A DNA stretch of 51,798 bases, taken from the NCBI GenBank assembly GCA_002737365.1, contig NSIL01000018.1, positions 1-51,798 of the forward strand, written 5' to 3'. The stretch is from Acidobacterium sp. (GTDB taxonomy: Bacteria; Acidobacteriota; Vicinamibacteria; Vicinamibacterales; UBA2999). Below, in pieces: positions 27,025 to 36,309 of this stretch. The stretch's first letter is position 1. Each line of letters opens with the position of its first letter. A model generated the notes under the pieces. That model was given only the letters and a program-made list of their open reading frames with translations, had not been told where the DNA came from and made no database searches. Position numbers and translations under genes: made by a program.

Positions 27025-27521
27025 CAGCGCACGTTCTCGGGAATGATGCGCTCCACGATCACCGCGTCGCGCCACACCCCGTCGAGCTTGCCGTGCTTCT
27101 CGTAAATACCAACCTCGCGGAACCCGACGCGTGCCATCAACGACCGACTCGCGGTGTTCTCCACGAAGATCCGCGACACCAGCTTCCAGTAGCCGGCCTG
27201 AGCCGCGGCCGCGATCAGCGCCTCCATCGCCACTCGTCCAGCGCCCTGTCCGCGCATGGCCCGCAACACGTAGACCGAAAACTCTGCGATGCCGGCATAG
27301 CAGTCGCGACTACGATAAGACGAGGTCGACCCGAAGGCGACCAGCCGTCCGTCGCGTTCGACCACGACCAGCGGATGCACGCCATCGAACCACGCGCGCA
27401 CGTCGTCGTGCGATCGGGGACGGGTTTCGAAGGTGCCGACGCGGTCTTCGATGCCTTCGTTGTAGATTTGGGTCATCGCCGGGATATCGTCCAGGGATGC
27501 CATTCGCGCAGACAACGTCAT
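27024..27521 (-). CDS. GNAT acetyltransferase, phosphinothricin-acetyltransferase-like
   Basis: The product has 165 residues. It starts at ATG 27521; MASLDD at 27503 is an alternative. Landmarks are RMASLDDIPAMTQIYNEGIE, GTFETRPRS, AEFSVYVLRAMRGQGAGRVAM (acetyl-CoA loop QGxG) and FVENTASRSLMARVGFREVG followed by EKHGKLDGVWRD. These match the PAT/YncA type, which N-acetylates amino-acid-like compounds. It is the first gene of a five-gene overlapping chain ending at 23898. Its start overlaps antisense with the divergent methyltransferase leader. Confidence 0.92.
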   Translation of the reverse strand: MTLSARMASLDDIPAMTQIYNEGIEDRVGTFETRPRSHDDVRAWFDGVHPLVVVERDGRLVAFGSTSSYRSRDCYAGIAEFSVYVLRAMRGQGAGRVAMEALIAAAAQAGYWKLVSRIFVENTASRSLMARVGFREVGIYEKHGKLDGVWRDAVIVERIIPENVR

Positions 27522-27540
27522 GAGAATAGGGAAGCTCTTC

Positions 27541-28212
27541 ATGTTAACCCGGACCACCGCGCTCGTCTTGGCTCTCTCGGTCGGATTTGTGGCGCTGGTC
27601 GAGGCGCAGCGCCGGCACCCCGTCAGCGGCCGCGTGTTTGCGCCGGTAATGGGGGTGGGCGGGGCCGGCTGGCTCGAGCGGCCCGAACGGGAGTCGGAAG
27701 AGGCGCCATCGAAGGCGCTGGCGGCCCTCGAGCTCAAACCGGGGATGACGGTGGCCGACATCGGCGCCGGTTCCGGCTATTACACCGCACGCATGGCGAA
27801 GCTGGTCGGCGCCACCGGCCGGGTGTATGCCACCGACATCCAGCCCGGCATGCTCGAGCTGCTGAACCGCCGTATCAAGGCCGAGGCGCTGACCAACGTG
27901 ACGCCGGTGCTCGGCGGCATGGACGACCCGAAGCTGCCCGACGCGGCCATCGACCTGGCCATCATGGTTGACGTCTATCACGAGCTCCAGACCCCTCAGG
28001 TGTTCCTGCAGAAGCTGCGGCAGGTGTTCAAGCCGGGTGGACGGCTGGTATTGGTCGAGTTCCGGAAAGAGGACCCGAACGTGCCGATTCTCGCCGTCCA
28101 CAAGATGAGCGTGGCCGAAGTGAAGATGGAACTGGAGGCCGAAGGGTTCGTGCTGGACAAGGTGATCGACGTCCTGCCCTGGCAGCACATCATCGTGCTC
28201 CGCGTGAAGTAG
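27541..28212 (+). CDS. Exported class I SAM-dependent methyltransferase
   Basis: The product has 223 residues from ATG 27541, with AGGGAAG upstream; an ATG at 27520 is in frame but overlaps the GNAT start. It has a signal peptide (MLTRTTALVLALSVGFVALVEA), which is unusual for a SAM enzyme. The Rossmann motifs are intact: VADIGAGSGYYTARMA (motif I), VYATDIQPGM (acidic loop), LAIMVDVYHELQTP and KPGGRLVLVEF. Related signal-peptide methyltransferases are common in Acidobacteria and Planctomycetes. The substrate is unknown. Confidence 0.88.
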   Translation: MLTRTTALVLALSVGFVALVEAQRRHPVSGRVFAPVMGVGGAGWLERPERESEEAPSKALAALELKPGMTVADIGAGSGYYTARMAKLVGATGRVYATDIQPGMLELLNRRIKAEALTNVTPVLGGMDDPKLPDAAIDLAIMVDVYHELQTPQVFLQKLRQVFKPGGRLVLVEFRKEDPNVPILAVHKMSVAEVKMELEAEGFVLDKVIDVLPWQHIIVLRVK

Positions 28213-28222
28213 AATCCCGCGC

Positions 28223-29005
28223 ATGCTTAAAGGCACAGCGCGGGAAGCGGCGGCGGAGTTCTTCGGCACCTTTGTTCTGATCGCCTTCGGCGTCGGCGTC
28301 GTCGCCCAGAACGTCCTCAGCAATGGGGCCAATGGTTCGTACCTGGCCATCAACCTCGGGTGGGGCCTGGCGGTGACCCTCGGCATCTACACCGCGGCGG
28401 GGGTCTCTGGCGCCCATCTGAACCCGGCCGTCACGGTGGCACTGGCCGTGCATCGCGCCTTGCCGTGGAGCAAGGTGCTGCCGTATGTGCTGGCACAGAC
28501 CGCCGGCGCGTTCGTCGCCGCGGCCCTGGTGTTCATCAACTATCGCGAGGCCTTCACCGCGTTCGACGGCGGCACGCGCCTGATCGAAGGCGCCACTGCG
28601 ACCGCCAGCATCTTCGCGACCTATCCGCAGCCGTTCCTGTCGCTCTCCGGCGGTTTCGTCGATCAGGTGATCGGCACCATGCTGCTGATGGCTGGGGTGA
28701 TGGCGGTGACGGACCAGAAGAACGTCGCACCGCCGGCGTGGCTGACGGCACCGCTCGTGGGCGCGCTGGTTGTCGCGATTGGCGTCGCGTTTGGCTTCAA
28801 CGCCGGCTACGCCATCAACCCGGCGCGTGACTTGGGGCCGCGCCTGTTCACCGCGATTGCCGGGTGGGGACCTGGCGTGTTCACGGCTGGCGGGGGATGG
28901 TGGTGGGTGCCGGTCGTGGCGCCCTGTGTCGGCGCCATTCTCGGCGCGTGGCTGTATGACACCTTCATTAACAAGCATCACGTGGCGCCGGAGGCCGGCA
29001 AATGA
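28223..29005 (+). CDS. glpF: Glycerol uptake facilitator (aquaglyceroporin)
   Basis: The product has 260 residues with six helices and two half-helices: [15 protein letters not shown] (first NPA) and [15 protein letters not shown] (second NPA followed by Arg-Asp). The NPARD with a following D-L-G-P-R is the GlpF signature that distinguishes glycerol facilitators from water-only aquaporins. It overlaps glpK by 4 bp (ATGA) and would deliver glycerol across the inner membrane for phosphorylation. Confidence 0.95.
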   Translation: MLKGTAREAAAEFFGTFVLIAFGVGVVAQNVLSNGANGSYLAINLGWGLAVTLGIYTAAGVSGAHLNPAVTVALAVHRALPWSKVLPYVLAQTAGAFVAAALVFINYREAFTAFDGGTRLIEGATATASIFATYPQPFLSLSGGFVDQVIGTMLLMAGVMAVTDQKNVAPPAWLTAPLVGALVVAIGVAFGFNAGYAINPARDLGPRLFTAIAGWGPGVFTAGGGWWWVPVVAPCVGAILGAWLYDTFINKHHVAPEAGK

Positions 29006-30492
29006 CCCAGTTTGTTCTTGCCCTTGATCAGGGCACCACGTCCAGTCGCGCCATCGTCTTCGATCGAGCGGGCAAGGCCGTCTCTATTGCGCAGCAGGAG
29101 TTCCCGCAGATTTTTCCGGGGCCTGGCCACGTCGAGCACGATCCCGAAGCGATTTGGGCGACGCAGTTGCAGACGGCGAAGGATGCACTGAGCAAAGCGG
29201 GGCTTACCGCCGCCGACATTGCCGCCATTGGCGTGACCAACCAGCGCGAGACGACGGTTCTGTGGGACAAGGCCACCGGCAAGCCGATCGCCAACGCCAT
29301 CGTCTGGCAAAGCCGGGTGACCGCGCCGATTTGCGATCGCCTGAAGGCTGATGGCCACGAGGCGACGTTTCGCAAGAAGACCGGCCTGGTCGTCGACGCC
29401 TACTTCTCGGGCACCAAGATCAAGCACCTGCTCGATTCGCACGATGGTTTGCGGGCGCGCGCCGCGCGCGGTGAAGTGCTATTCGGCACCATCGACACGT
29501 TTCTGATCTGGCGGCTCACTGGCGGCACGGTCCACGTCACCGACGTCAGCAATGCCAGCCGCACCTTGCTGTTCAACATCCACACGCTGCAGTGGGATGA
29601 CGAGCTGCTGATGCTGCTGGATGTGCCGCGCGCGATGTTGCCCGAGGTGAAGTCGTCCAGCGAGGTCTACGGTCACACCGACCCGTCGCTGTTCGGCGCG
29701 GCGATTCCGATCGCCGGCGATGCCGGCGATCAGCAGGCGGCGCTCTTCGGCCAGGCGTGCTTCGAGGCCGGCTCCGCGAAGAACACCTACGGCACCGGCT
29801 GTTTCATGCTGCTCAATACTGGCGCCAAGGCGGTGCCATCGGAGAAGGGCCTGTTGACGACGGTGGCGTGGAAGATTGGCGGCAAGACGACTTATGCGCT
29901 CGAGGGCTCGGTGTTCGTGGCGGGTGCCGCCGTGCAGTGGCTGCGCGATGGCCTCAAGGCGATTCAGTCGTCGGCCGACGTCGAGCGTCTGATGGGGGAA
30001 GTGTCTGACACCGACGGGGTCTACCTGGTGCCGGCGTTCGTCGGCCTCGGCGCGCCGTATTGGGATCCACGTGCGCGTGGCGTGATTATCGGCCTGACCC
30101 GCAACACGCAGATGGCGCACATCGCCCGCGCCGCCGTGGATGCGATGGCGTATCAGACCCGCGACGTGCTGGAGGTGATGCAGCTCGAGTCGAGCCTGCC
30201 GCTGACGACGCTGAAGGTCGATGGGGGAGCCGCCGCCAACGCCACGCTGCTGCAGTTCCAGGCTGATCTCCTCAACGTCACCGTCCGTCGTCCTGTGGTG
30301 GCGGAAACCACCGCACTCGGTGCCGCGTATCTCGCCGGATTGGCTGTGGGCTACTGGAAGAGCATGGACGACGTGGCGGCGAACTGGGCGCTCGATCGCG
30401 AGTTCCGTCCGGCCATGCCGAAGGCGCAGAGCGAGAAGCTCTACACGGGGTGGAAGAGGGCCGTCGGCCGGTCACTGGATTGGGAAGCGTAG
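29002..30492 (+). CDS. glpK: Glycerol kinase
   Basis: The product has 496 residues, the normal length for the FGGY family. It starts [19 protein letters not shown] (ATP-binding phosphate 1) and continues with [78 protein letters not shown] and [19 protein letters not shown]. It converts glycerol and ATP to glycerol-3-phosphate in the cytoplasm. It forms an operon with glpF; no glpD or regulator follows. Confidence 0.98.
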   Translation: MTQFVLALDQGTTSSRAIVFDRAGKAVSIAQQEFPQIFPGPGHVEHDPEAIWATQLQTAKDALSKAGLTAADIAAIGVTNQRETTVLWDKATGKPIANAIVWQSRVTAPICDRLKADGHEATFRKKTGLVVDAYFSGTKIKHLLDSHDGLRARAARGEVLFGTIDTFLIWRLTGGTVHVTDVSNASRTLLFNIHTLQWDDELLMLLDVPRAMLPEVKSSSEVYGHTDPSLFGAAIPIAGDAGDQQAALFGQACFEAGSAKNTYGTGCFMLLNTGAKAVPSEKGLLTTVAWKIGGKTTYALEGSVFVAGAAVQWLRDGLKAIQSSADVERLMGEVSDTDGVYLVPAFVGLGAPYWDPRARGVIIGLTRNTQMAHIARAAVDAMAYQTRDVLEVMQLESSLPLTTLKVDGGAAANATLLQFQADLLNVTVRRPVVAETTALGAAYLAGLAVGYWKSMDDVAANWALDREFRPAMPKAQSEKLYTGWKRAVGRSLDWEA

Positions 30493-30544
30493 GGCGTTGG
30501 CGTTGCTGCCTGACATTGCCGGCGCGAACCCTTAGCTTCAACTC

Positions 30545-30622
30545 ATGAACAGCCTTCCGGTGAAGCCTGAACGGTTGGTGGAGTTGGAGGAGTTCGCGCG
30601 AAAGCATGGCCTTCCGCGTTGA
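30545..30622 (+). pseudogene. Short antitoxin-like fragment
   Basis: Twenty-five codons beginning NSLPVKPERLVELEEFARKH resemble the N-terminus of small antitoxin-type proteins that read LPLKPERLAALEAYA. The frame stops at 30620-30622, far short of the usual length. It lies just upstream of the VapBC operator. The rest of 30493-30750 shows no gene. Confidence 0.35.
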
Positions 30623-30750
30623 GCCCGGGGGGCACGACCAGTCCCGCCGTATTCGTGAGCCTGTTTGACGTGATGCCCGACGGCGCGCGGTTTGTTGCCG
30701 TTCGCCCGACCCGCGCGTCTCCGCTTGACGGCGGAGTCGTGAGTCGTAAT

Positions 30751-30785
30751 CATGAATGCATCGAATCCACGATGGTGCATTCATG
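30751..30785. promoter_or_regulatory. Palindromic VapBC operator candidate
   Basis: CATGAATGCA (30751-30760) and TGCATTCATG (30776-30785) are perfect 10-bp inverted repeats around a 15-nt spacer. The right arm contains the vapB start codon. VapB/VapBC dimers autorepress through palindromes at this position in many systems. Confidence 0.65.
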
Positions 30786-31103
30786 AAGACACTGACGATT
30801 CGGAACGTGCCCAGGCGCCTCGCGGAGGCCCTCGATCGTGAACGGCGGCGCAACGATGCCTCGCTGAACAGCACCGTCCTCGACCTGCTCGGCCGCAGCC
30901 TCGGCGCCGACGGTCACGGCCCTCGTCGCAACGGGCTGGCGAAGCTCTCGGGAACGTGGGACGCCGACCAACAGCGTCGGTTCGAGGCCGCCGTCGCCCC
31001 CTTCGAGAGAATTGATGACGACATGTGGGCGCGATGCGGATCTGCCTGGACACGTCGGCCTACAGCCACTTCAAGCGGGGCGACCCGCAAGTCGTCGATC
31101 TGA
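30783..31103 (+). CDS. vapB: VapB-type antitoxin, C-terminally extended by frame drift
   Basis: ATG 30783 opens MKTLTIRNVPRRLAEAL, the N-terminal DNA-binding region of VapB/FitA-like ribbon-helix-helix antitoxins. The toxin-binding tail NGLAKLSGTWDADQQRRFEAAVAPFERIDDDMW follows in pieces. Relatives usually stop a residue or two after this tail. Here the frame runs about 24 more codons through the start of vapC, suggesting loss of the native stop. The product is 106 residues. The first 80 residues look functional. Confidence 0.8.
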   Translation: MKTLTIRNVPRRLAEALDRERRRNDASLNSTVLDLLGRSLGADGHGPRRNGLAKLSGTWDADQQRRFEAAVAPFERIDDDMWARCGSAWTRRPTATSSGATRKSSI

Positions 31104-31399
31104 TCGATCGCGCCGATTGGCTGGGAGTCCCGGTCATCGTCCTGGGGGAACTCGCGGTCGGCTTCAGGCAAGGGAAGCGCCGCCACGAGAATCAATCGGC
31201 GCTTGACGACTTTCTGGCCAACCCGGTCGTTGACGTCCTAGCGGTCGAAGAAGACATGGCCGGCACACCGCTGCCGGCGAACGATATCTGGATTGCCACG
31301 GTGGCTGTGCGGCATGGGGCCACGGTGCTGACCTACGACCAGCACTTCGGTTCGATCGCTCGAGTGGGGGCGACGATTCTCACGGCCCCGAATGGCTGA
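31034..31399 (+). CDS. vapC: VapC-type PIN-domain toxin with an internal deletion
   Basis: ATG 31034 gives MRICLDTSAYSHFKRG, with the first PIN acidic residue in LDTSAY. VIVLGELAVGF carries the second, and TPLPANDIWIATVAV and LTYDQHF carry the later acidic sites. Between VLAVEEDMA and GTPLPANDIW about 12-15 residues of the usual helix (Y-A-x-I-x3-LR) are missing. This shortens the product to 121 residues. VapC enzymes cleave RNA; this copy may be weakened or dead. It overlaps the antitoxin frame. Confidence 0.82.
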   Translation: MRICLDTSAYSHFKRGDPQVVDLIDRADWLGVPVIVLGELAVGFRQGKRRHENQSALDDFLANPVVDVLAVEEDMAGTPLPANDIWIATVAVRHGATVLTYDQHFGSIARVGATILTAPNG

Positions 31400-31412
31400 C
31401 TCGGCGTCCGAC

Positions 31413-32354
31413 CTACCCGGCTGGAAACAGCAACGCACGCGCCCATTCGTTCTTCGCCGACAGGTGATACACCAGCGCGCGCGATAACTCCGGCACCCAC
31501 GCCGCGGCCGGGATGAAACCCGTGAACATCAACCCGTGCTCGTCATCGACGCACCATGCACCGGGCTGATGCGCATCGGGTTCAAGACACTCGTTCGCGT
31601 TCAAGCGCTGCGCGACCACCGGATCGGGCTCGACCGGCAGCTTCAACCGCATCAGCAGGCCGCTGCCCAGTGAGGGGTGCTTCGTTTCCGCATTCAGCTC
31701 CAGTCGCGCGTGCACGTCGCCGGCGGCAAACTCCAGGTCGGCATCGATGCGATGCAGGCCGTTCGCCGCCATGAGCCACGGACGGGGTTCAAGGTGGACC
31801 AGCTGCGCGAGCTCTTCTGGCGTGAACGGGGAGTCGGCCTCACCGCGCTGTTGGTAGGTGTCAAGAATCCCCACCATCTCGTCCGGCGTGGTGCGCATGC
31901 CCTGTGTGGGATGGGGAGACGAGGCGACCTGTCCGCCAAAAGCCTTGGCGAGCTCAGCAGCTTCGGCGTAAGCATCGGCCATCTGCAACGCCATGGCGTG
32001 CAGCGCAATGGTCTGGGCCATTCGATAGTTGTCGGCGGTCAGCGATACCGATGAGTGCAGGCTGATCGTGTGCGCCACCGGATCGGCGACGTGGGCGCTG
32101 AGCGACGCGAAACGGTTGACGGCGGCCAGCCGCGCCCACGTCGATTCGTCCATCGGCACATCGGCGATCAGGTCGGTCTCGACGTGAAGCGTGGTCAGCT
32201 GGACACCCTGGAACTCGCGCGGCTCGGCCACCCATACGCGCTGTCGAAGCGACGATGCCCACCAGGTGAACGAGGTCTTCTCTTGCACGGCCCACTCCGC
32301 CTCGATCTGCATGCGGGCGGTGAGGAACCTCAGGACATCTTCAACGAATTCCAC
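31413..32354 (-). CDS. Uncharacterised protein, possibly two YbjN/secretion-chaperone-like halves
   Basis: The product has 313 residues, without signal peptide or membrane helix. The first half (MEFVEDVLRFLTARMQ, LTTLHVETDLIADVP, ISLHSSVSLTADNYRMAQTI) and the second (PRPWLMAANGLHRIDADLEF, DVHARLELNAETKHPSLGSG) look like repeats of an alpha/beta chaperone-like fold. This is a low-confidence fold impression, not an identification. It is the last of three minus-strand genes, 9 bp after the SPOUT methylase gene. Confidence 0.75.
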   Translation of the reverse strand: MEFVEDVLRFLTARMQIEAEWAVQEKTSFTWWASSLRQRVWVAEPREFQGVQLTTLHVETDLIADVPMDESTWARLAAVNRFASLSAHVADPVAHTISLHSSVSLTADNYRMAQTIALHAMALQMADAYAEAAELAKAFGGQVASSPHPTQGMRTTPDEMVGILDTYQQRGEADSPFTPEELAQLVHLEPRPWLMAANGLHRIDADLEFAAGDVHARLELNAETKHPSLGSGLLMRLKLPVEPDPVVAQRLNANECLEPDAHQPGAWCVDDEHGLMFTGFIPAAAWVPELSRALVYHLSAKNEWARALLFPAG

Positions 32355-32363
32355 TGGTGGCGA

Positions 32364-33158
32364 CTACTCCTGCCAGCAATGGTACATTGCAATCGACGCG
32401 GCGGTTGTGACGTTCAGCGAATCCATCGTCGCGATCATGGGGATGCAGACGCGGACCGCTGAGGCGGCGATGGCGGATTGCGTGAGGCCATCGCCCTCGG
32501 CACCGACCAGCAGCGCCAGCTTCGCGTGGCAGGGAAGGTTCCTCAATGGCAACGCGTCATGACTCGGCGTCAAGGCCGCCACCGTGAAACCATCGGCCCG
32601 CAGGTCGGTGATGGCTCCGGGCCACTGCGAGGCGGTCACATACGGCACCGCCAGCGTGGCGCCCATCGACGTGCGGATGGCCTTGCGGTACAACGGGTCG
32701 CCGCACGATGGGCCCAAGACCACGAGGTCGGCGCCAAAAGCGGCGGCCGTGCGGAACAGGCCACCCACGTTATCGGGGTTGTTGACGCCCTCCAGCAGCA
32801 AGACGCGCGACAGCGAGCGGTCGGCGAGGCGATCGAGGGGTTCCACTTTCAGCCGGTGCGCGAGCGCGAGGCAGCCGCGATGAATGTTGAAGCCGGCAAT
32901 GGCGTTCATCAACGCCTGGTCGACGAGATAAATTGGCGCTTCGCTCAGGTGCAGCACGTCGCTCAGGTTGTCGGCCGCCGCGCTGGAGAGCAGGAGCGAC
33001 TCGACGCGCCAATGTCGAAGATCAAGCAAGCGCCTGACGACCAGGCGGCCTTCGGCGATGAACAGCCCCTGTTCCAGCATGTGCTGGTGATCGGCGATGT
33101 GCTGGTAGTCGGCGACGCGGGGATCGTCGAGCGCCGCGATGGTGACGGGCAGCAGCAT
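32364..33158 (-). CDS. TrmH/SpoU-family RNA 2'-O-methyltransferase
   Basis: The product has 264 residues. An N-terminal substrate-binding segment (FIAEGRLVVRRLLD) precedes the SPOUT knot. Motif 1 is LEGVNNPDNVGGLFRTAAAFG. Motif 2 is LALLVGAEGDGLT. Motif 3 is CIPMIATMDSLNVTTAASIAM, with the changed tail typical of the family (N-V-x-x-A-x-x-I-x-L-Y-like). It would methylate a ribose in tRNA or rRNA using SAM. It lies 9 bp after the NAD synthetase gene. Confidence 0.93.
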   Translation of the reverse strand: MLLPVTIAALDDPRVADYQHIADHQHMLEQGLFIAEGRLVVRRLLDLRHWRVESLLLSSAAADNLSDVLHLSEAPIYLVDQALMNAIAGFNIHRGCLALAHRLKVEPLDRLADRSLSRVLLLEGVNNPDNVGGLFRTAAAFGADLVVLGPSCGDPLYRKAIRTSMGATLAVPYVTASQWPGAITDLRADGFTVAALTPSHDALPLRNLPCHAKLALLVGAEGDGLTQSAIAASAVRVCIPMIATMDSLNVTTAASIAMYHCWQE

Positions 33159-33167
33159 CTCCTGCCT

Positions 33168-35039
33168 CTAGTGCCACTCGTTCTTCTGCACGACCGGCAT
33201 CTGCAGGGCGCGTTCGCGATCGAGATCCAGTGACCCGACGTGCAGCGACAGGGGTGACTGCACCCACTTGTAGATCGACTGCGAGAAGAGCGCCGTGAAG
33301 CGCCTCGCGCACTTCTCCAGCCCTGCGGGTGCCATCTCGGGGAACAGCGCCTTCAACGCCAGGCCCACTTCGCCGGGCGACATTTTCTCGCCCGCGTAAA
33401 GGTGCAGGCACGCGTCGAGCACCGGGAAGGGCATCAGCTCGTGTTCTGCCACCTGCGCGTCGGCGAGTTCCGGGCCCGGGTCTGTGCCGAGCGTCGCGGT
33501 CACGCCCTTGAAGCCGAAGCGGCGCTCCAGGCGTTCAAGCAAGGCGACCACGACGGTCTTCGGCACGTTCGCGATCACTGACAAGGCGCCTTCCAGATCA
33601 CCGCCGATAGTGGTGTAGCCGACGGCCTTCTCGCTCATGTCGCCGGTCTGCAGGAACAGCGCCCCCGACGAGTTGGCCCAGTTCCACATGCGCTGGCCCC
33701 GCACCCGCGCCTGGACGTTCTGACGCGTCAGTTCCGTCAGCGGCTGGCCGCCCAGCATCTCGGTGGCGGCGGCCACTTCGCGGTCGGTGGCTTCGTCGAT
33801 CGAGATGGTCTTCAGTGACACGCCCAGTTCATCAGCCAGCGCTTGTGCCGCGTGCCTGGTCTCTGGCTGCGAGTGACGGCTGGGCATATAGAAGGTCAAA
33901 ATCGTCGCGCCGCCGTCGATCAACTGCGAGGCCCGCCACGCGACCAGCAAGGTGAGCATGGAGTCGCGGCCGCCCGACAGGGCGATCCCCAACGACTTGA
34001 ACGCGCCGGTCTTCTCGTAATAACTCTTCACGCCGAGCGCCAGCGCTTCGAACAAATCATCAAGCGCGCGCTCACGTGGATCAGCGGCCGGCCCGCGACT
34101 GGCGGGCAGGAAGAAGCTGCCACCGTCGGGCGACGGATAGGTCAGTTGCGACCGATCGGCTGTCGGCGCGAGCACGCGCACGGCGGGCACGTTCTCGCGC
34201 TGCAGGCGGAACGCTTCGCAGTCGCTGCGCCAGGTGGTGTTCTCCATGCGCAGGCGACGCGTGCGGTCGAGATCGACGACCGACGACCACCAGCCCTTCT
34301 CGAAGCGAGGCGCTTCGAACACCAGCCGGCCGTTCTGGAAGATGAAGCCGCCGCCGTCGTAGATCAAGCCGTCCTGGCCACCGACCGCATTGGCATACAG
34401 CAACACCGCCTGGTTGTCGGCGGCGCGGGTCGCCAGCATCTCTCGGCGCGTCGAGTCGATGCCCATCCGGTACGGTGACGCCGACACGTTCACGACGATT
34501 TCCGCGCCAGAGTAGCAACGGCGCCGCATGGGGCCGTCAGGCGACCACGCGTCTTCGCACACCTCGACCGCGACGTCGCCGAAGTCGAACGTAAACAGGT
34601 AATCGCCGAGCGGCACGCCGCCGGCGTCGAGTGCCAGGCCGGGGCCACCGCGCGAGAAGGTGCGGCCTTCGTAGAACACGTTGTAGGTGGGGAGCTTTTC
34701 TTTCGGCACCAGCCCGACGATCGCACCCCGATGCACCAGCGCGGCGCAGTTGAACAGCTGGCCGCCGACCGACACCGCGAGACCGAGCACGTAGACCGTG
34801 CTGAAGGCAGCGGTCTCACTGGCGAAGCGGTCGAGTTCGCGGCGCTGGCCGTCGAGGAACCCCCGCCACTGCACCAGGTCTTCGGGCGGGTAGCCGCCAA
34901 TGGCTTGTTCGGGAAAGGCGCCGATGGTGACACTGGCCTGGCCCATGGCGACGGCCACTTCGATCAGCCGATCCACATTGGAGGTGACGGCCCCCACCGT
35001 GGGGCTGACGCTGGCTACCGCCAGTTTGGCCAGACGCAT
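33168..35039 (-). CDS. nadE: Glutamine-dependent NAD(+) synthetase
   Basis: The product has 623 residues with two domains. Residues 1-280 are a nitrilase-type glutaminase with the Glu-Lys-Cys triad visible in FPEQAIGGYP, VPKEKLPTYNVFYEG and AVEVCEDAWSP. The rest is the synthetase domain with the ATP P-loop ALSGGRDSML, IGYTTIGGDLEGALSVI-like substrate loop and ANVPKT. It amidates deamido-NAD with glutamine nitrogen in the cytoplasm. It leads a three-gene minus-strand unit and is divergent from the DUF2177 gene. NAD supply is general; no specific link to the formate dehydrogenase is implied. Confidence 0.96.
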   Translation of the reverse strand: MRLAKLAVASVSPTVGAVTSNVDRLIEVAVAMGQASVTIGAFPEQAIGGYPPEDLVQWRGFLDGQRRELDRFASETAAFSTVYVLGLAVSVGGQLFNCAALVHRGAIVGLVPKEKLPTYNVFYEGRTFSRGGPGLALDAGGVPLGDYLFTFDFGDVAVEVCEDAWSPDGPMRRRCYSGAEIVVNVSASPYRMGIDSTRREMLATRAADNQAVLLYANAVGGQDGLIYDGGGFIFQNGRLVFEAPRFEKGWWSSVVDLDRTRRLRMENTTWRSDCEAFRLQRENVPAVRVLAPTADRSQLTYPSPDGGSFFLPASRGPAADPRERALDDLFEALALGVKSYYEKTGAFKSLGIALSGGRDSMLTLLVAWRASQLIDGGATILTFYMPSRHSQPETRHAAQALADELGVSLKTISIDEATDREVAAATEMLGGQPLTELTRQNVQARVRGQRMWNWANSSGALFLQTGDMSEKAVGYTTIGGDLEGALSVIANVPKTVVVALLERLERRFGFKGVTATLGTDPGPELADAQVAEHELMPFPVLDACLHLYAGEKMSPGEVGLALKALFPEMAPAGLEKCARRFTALFSQSIYKWVQSPLSLHVGSLDLDRERALQMPVVQKNEWH

Positions 35040-35102
35040 ATCTAGTTCAGCTTAGCAGGGTTGGGACCCCGGCTGCCGCCATGCGCGTCATAGTGAGCAA
35101 CC

Positions 35103-35513
35103 ATGGATGTTGCCAAGCAGTGGGGTATCGGGCTCGTCACCTTCATCCTCGTGGATGTGGTGTGGATCGGGTTGATCGCCAACGGGTTCTACAAGCGCGA
35201 GCTGGGGTCGCTGCTGCGCCAGCACCCTAGTGGCGATCTCGACCCGCGGTGGTTGCCGGCCCTGCTGCTGTATGCCCTGATTGTGCTGGGCCTTGCCCTG
35301 TTCGCCCTGCCGCAGGTCCGCACGAGTTCGGTGTTGGAAGCCGCTGGCTGGTGCGCCGTGTTCGGCGTGATTTGCTACAGCGTCTACGACCTCACCAACT
35401 ACGCCACCATGCAGGGCTTTCCGCTCAAGGTGGCAGTCGTCGACATGGTCTGGGGCGGGGTGGTCTGCGGCGCAGCCGGCGCGGCCATGCACGCCTTCGG
35501 CCGTCCTTCCTAG
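35103..35513 (+). CDS. DUF2177 family membrane protein
   Basis: The product has 136 residues with four hydrophobic helices. The family pattern is present: FILVDVVWIGLIANGFYKREL at the N-terminus, ALLLYALIVLGLALFALP, GVICYSVYDLTNYATMQGFP and VVDMVWGGVVCG. Function is unknown. It is a single-gene unit divergent from nadE. Confidence 0.9.
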   Translation: MDVAKQWGIGLVTFILVDVVWIGLIANGFYKRELGSLLRQHPSGDLDPRWLPALLLYALIVLGLALFALPQVRTSSVLEAAGWCAVFGVICYSVYDLTNYATMQGFPLKVAVVDMVWGGVVCGAAGAAMHAFGRPS

Positions 35514-35549
35514 GCTGTCGATTCACACCGAGCTGGCACTGACACGCTG

Positions 35550-36281
35550 TTAACGCTTTGGCATGGGCTTCTCGCCCAGCCAGCGCGACGCGCGCGGTCC
35601 CTGACGGCGTTTCAGTCCGAAATGCTGCACCGCATATTGCTCGAGGTGTGCCACCGCGTCGGGCACCGAGTCGGTCACCAGCATCAGGTCCAGATCGGTC
35701 GCCGACATCGTCCCGGCCTCCACCATCGTCCGCAGCATGGCGAGAAATGGCGCCCAGTAATCGCGACCCATCAGGACGATCGGGAACTGCAGGATTTTGC
35801 GGGTCTGGATCAGCGTCAGTGCCTCGGATAGCTCGTCGAGTGTGCCCAGGCCTCCGGGCATCACGACAAACGCATACGAGTACTTGAGCAGCAGCACCTT
35901 GCGGACGAAGAAGTAGTGACAGTCAACCCAGAGGTCCAGGTATGGGTTGTGACCTTGCTCCAGCGGCAGCTTGATGTTGCACCCGACCGAAAGGCCGCCG
36001 GCCTCGCGCGCCCCGCGATTGGCGGCTTCCATGATGCCCGGTCCGCCGCCGGTCATCACGGTGAAGCCCATCTTCGCCAGCGCCCCGCCCATCTCGCGGG
36101 CCAGGACGTAATAGCGATGATGTTCAGCAAACCGCGCGGACCCGAAGACCGTGACGCAGGCGCCAATGAAGTGCAGGGCCCGAAATCCGCGGATGAAATC
36201 GCGTCCCGCCCTCAGAACCATCATCAGTTCGCGGGCCCGGGACTGGGGGCCTTCCAGAAGTGTGCGATCCGGCTCTGGCAT
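35550..36281 (-). CDS. LOG-family (TIGR00730) Rossmann-fold protein
   Basis: The product has 243 residues from ATG 36281 (the longer frame adds unlike sequence). Motifs are CVTVFGSARF, GFTVMTGGGPGIMEAANRGA and VVMPGGLGTLDELSEALTLIQ, the PGGxGTxxE lysine-decarboxylase-like motif. These proteins hydrolyse nucleoside 5'-monophosphates such as cytokinin ribotides to base and ribose phosphate. It is divergent from the TonB receptor with a 28-bp gap. Confidence 0.92.
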   Translation of the reverse strand: MPEPDRTLLEGPQSRARELMMVLRAGRDFIRGFRALHFIGACVTVFGSARFAEHHRYYVLAREMGGALAKMGFTVMTGGGPGIMEAANRGAREAGGLSVGCNIKLPLEQGHNPYLDLWVDCHYFFVRKVLLLKYSYAFVVMPGGLGTLDELSEALTLIQTRKILQFPIVLMGRDYWAPFLAMLRTMVEAGTMSATDLDLMLVTDSVPDAVAHLEQYAVQHFGLKRRQGPRASRWLGEKPMPKR

Positions 36282-36309
36282 TGGGGGAATGGTGTACAGT
36301 CTACCTTCT

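Noticed and set aside
31413-32354. Assignment of the protein as a type III secretion chaperone
   Set aside because: Only a fold-level impression; no secretion genes are nearby, so it was left as uncharacterised.
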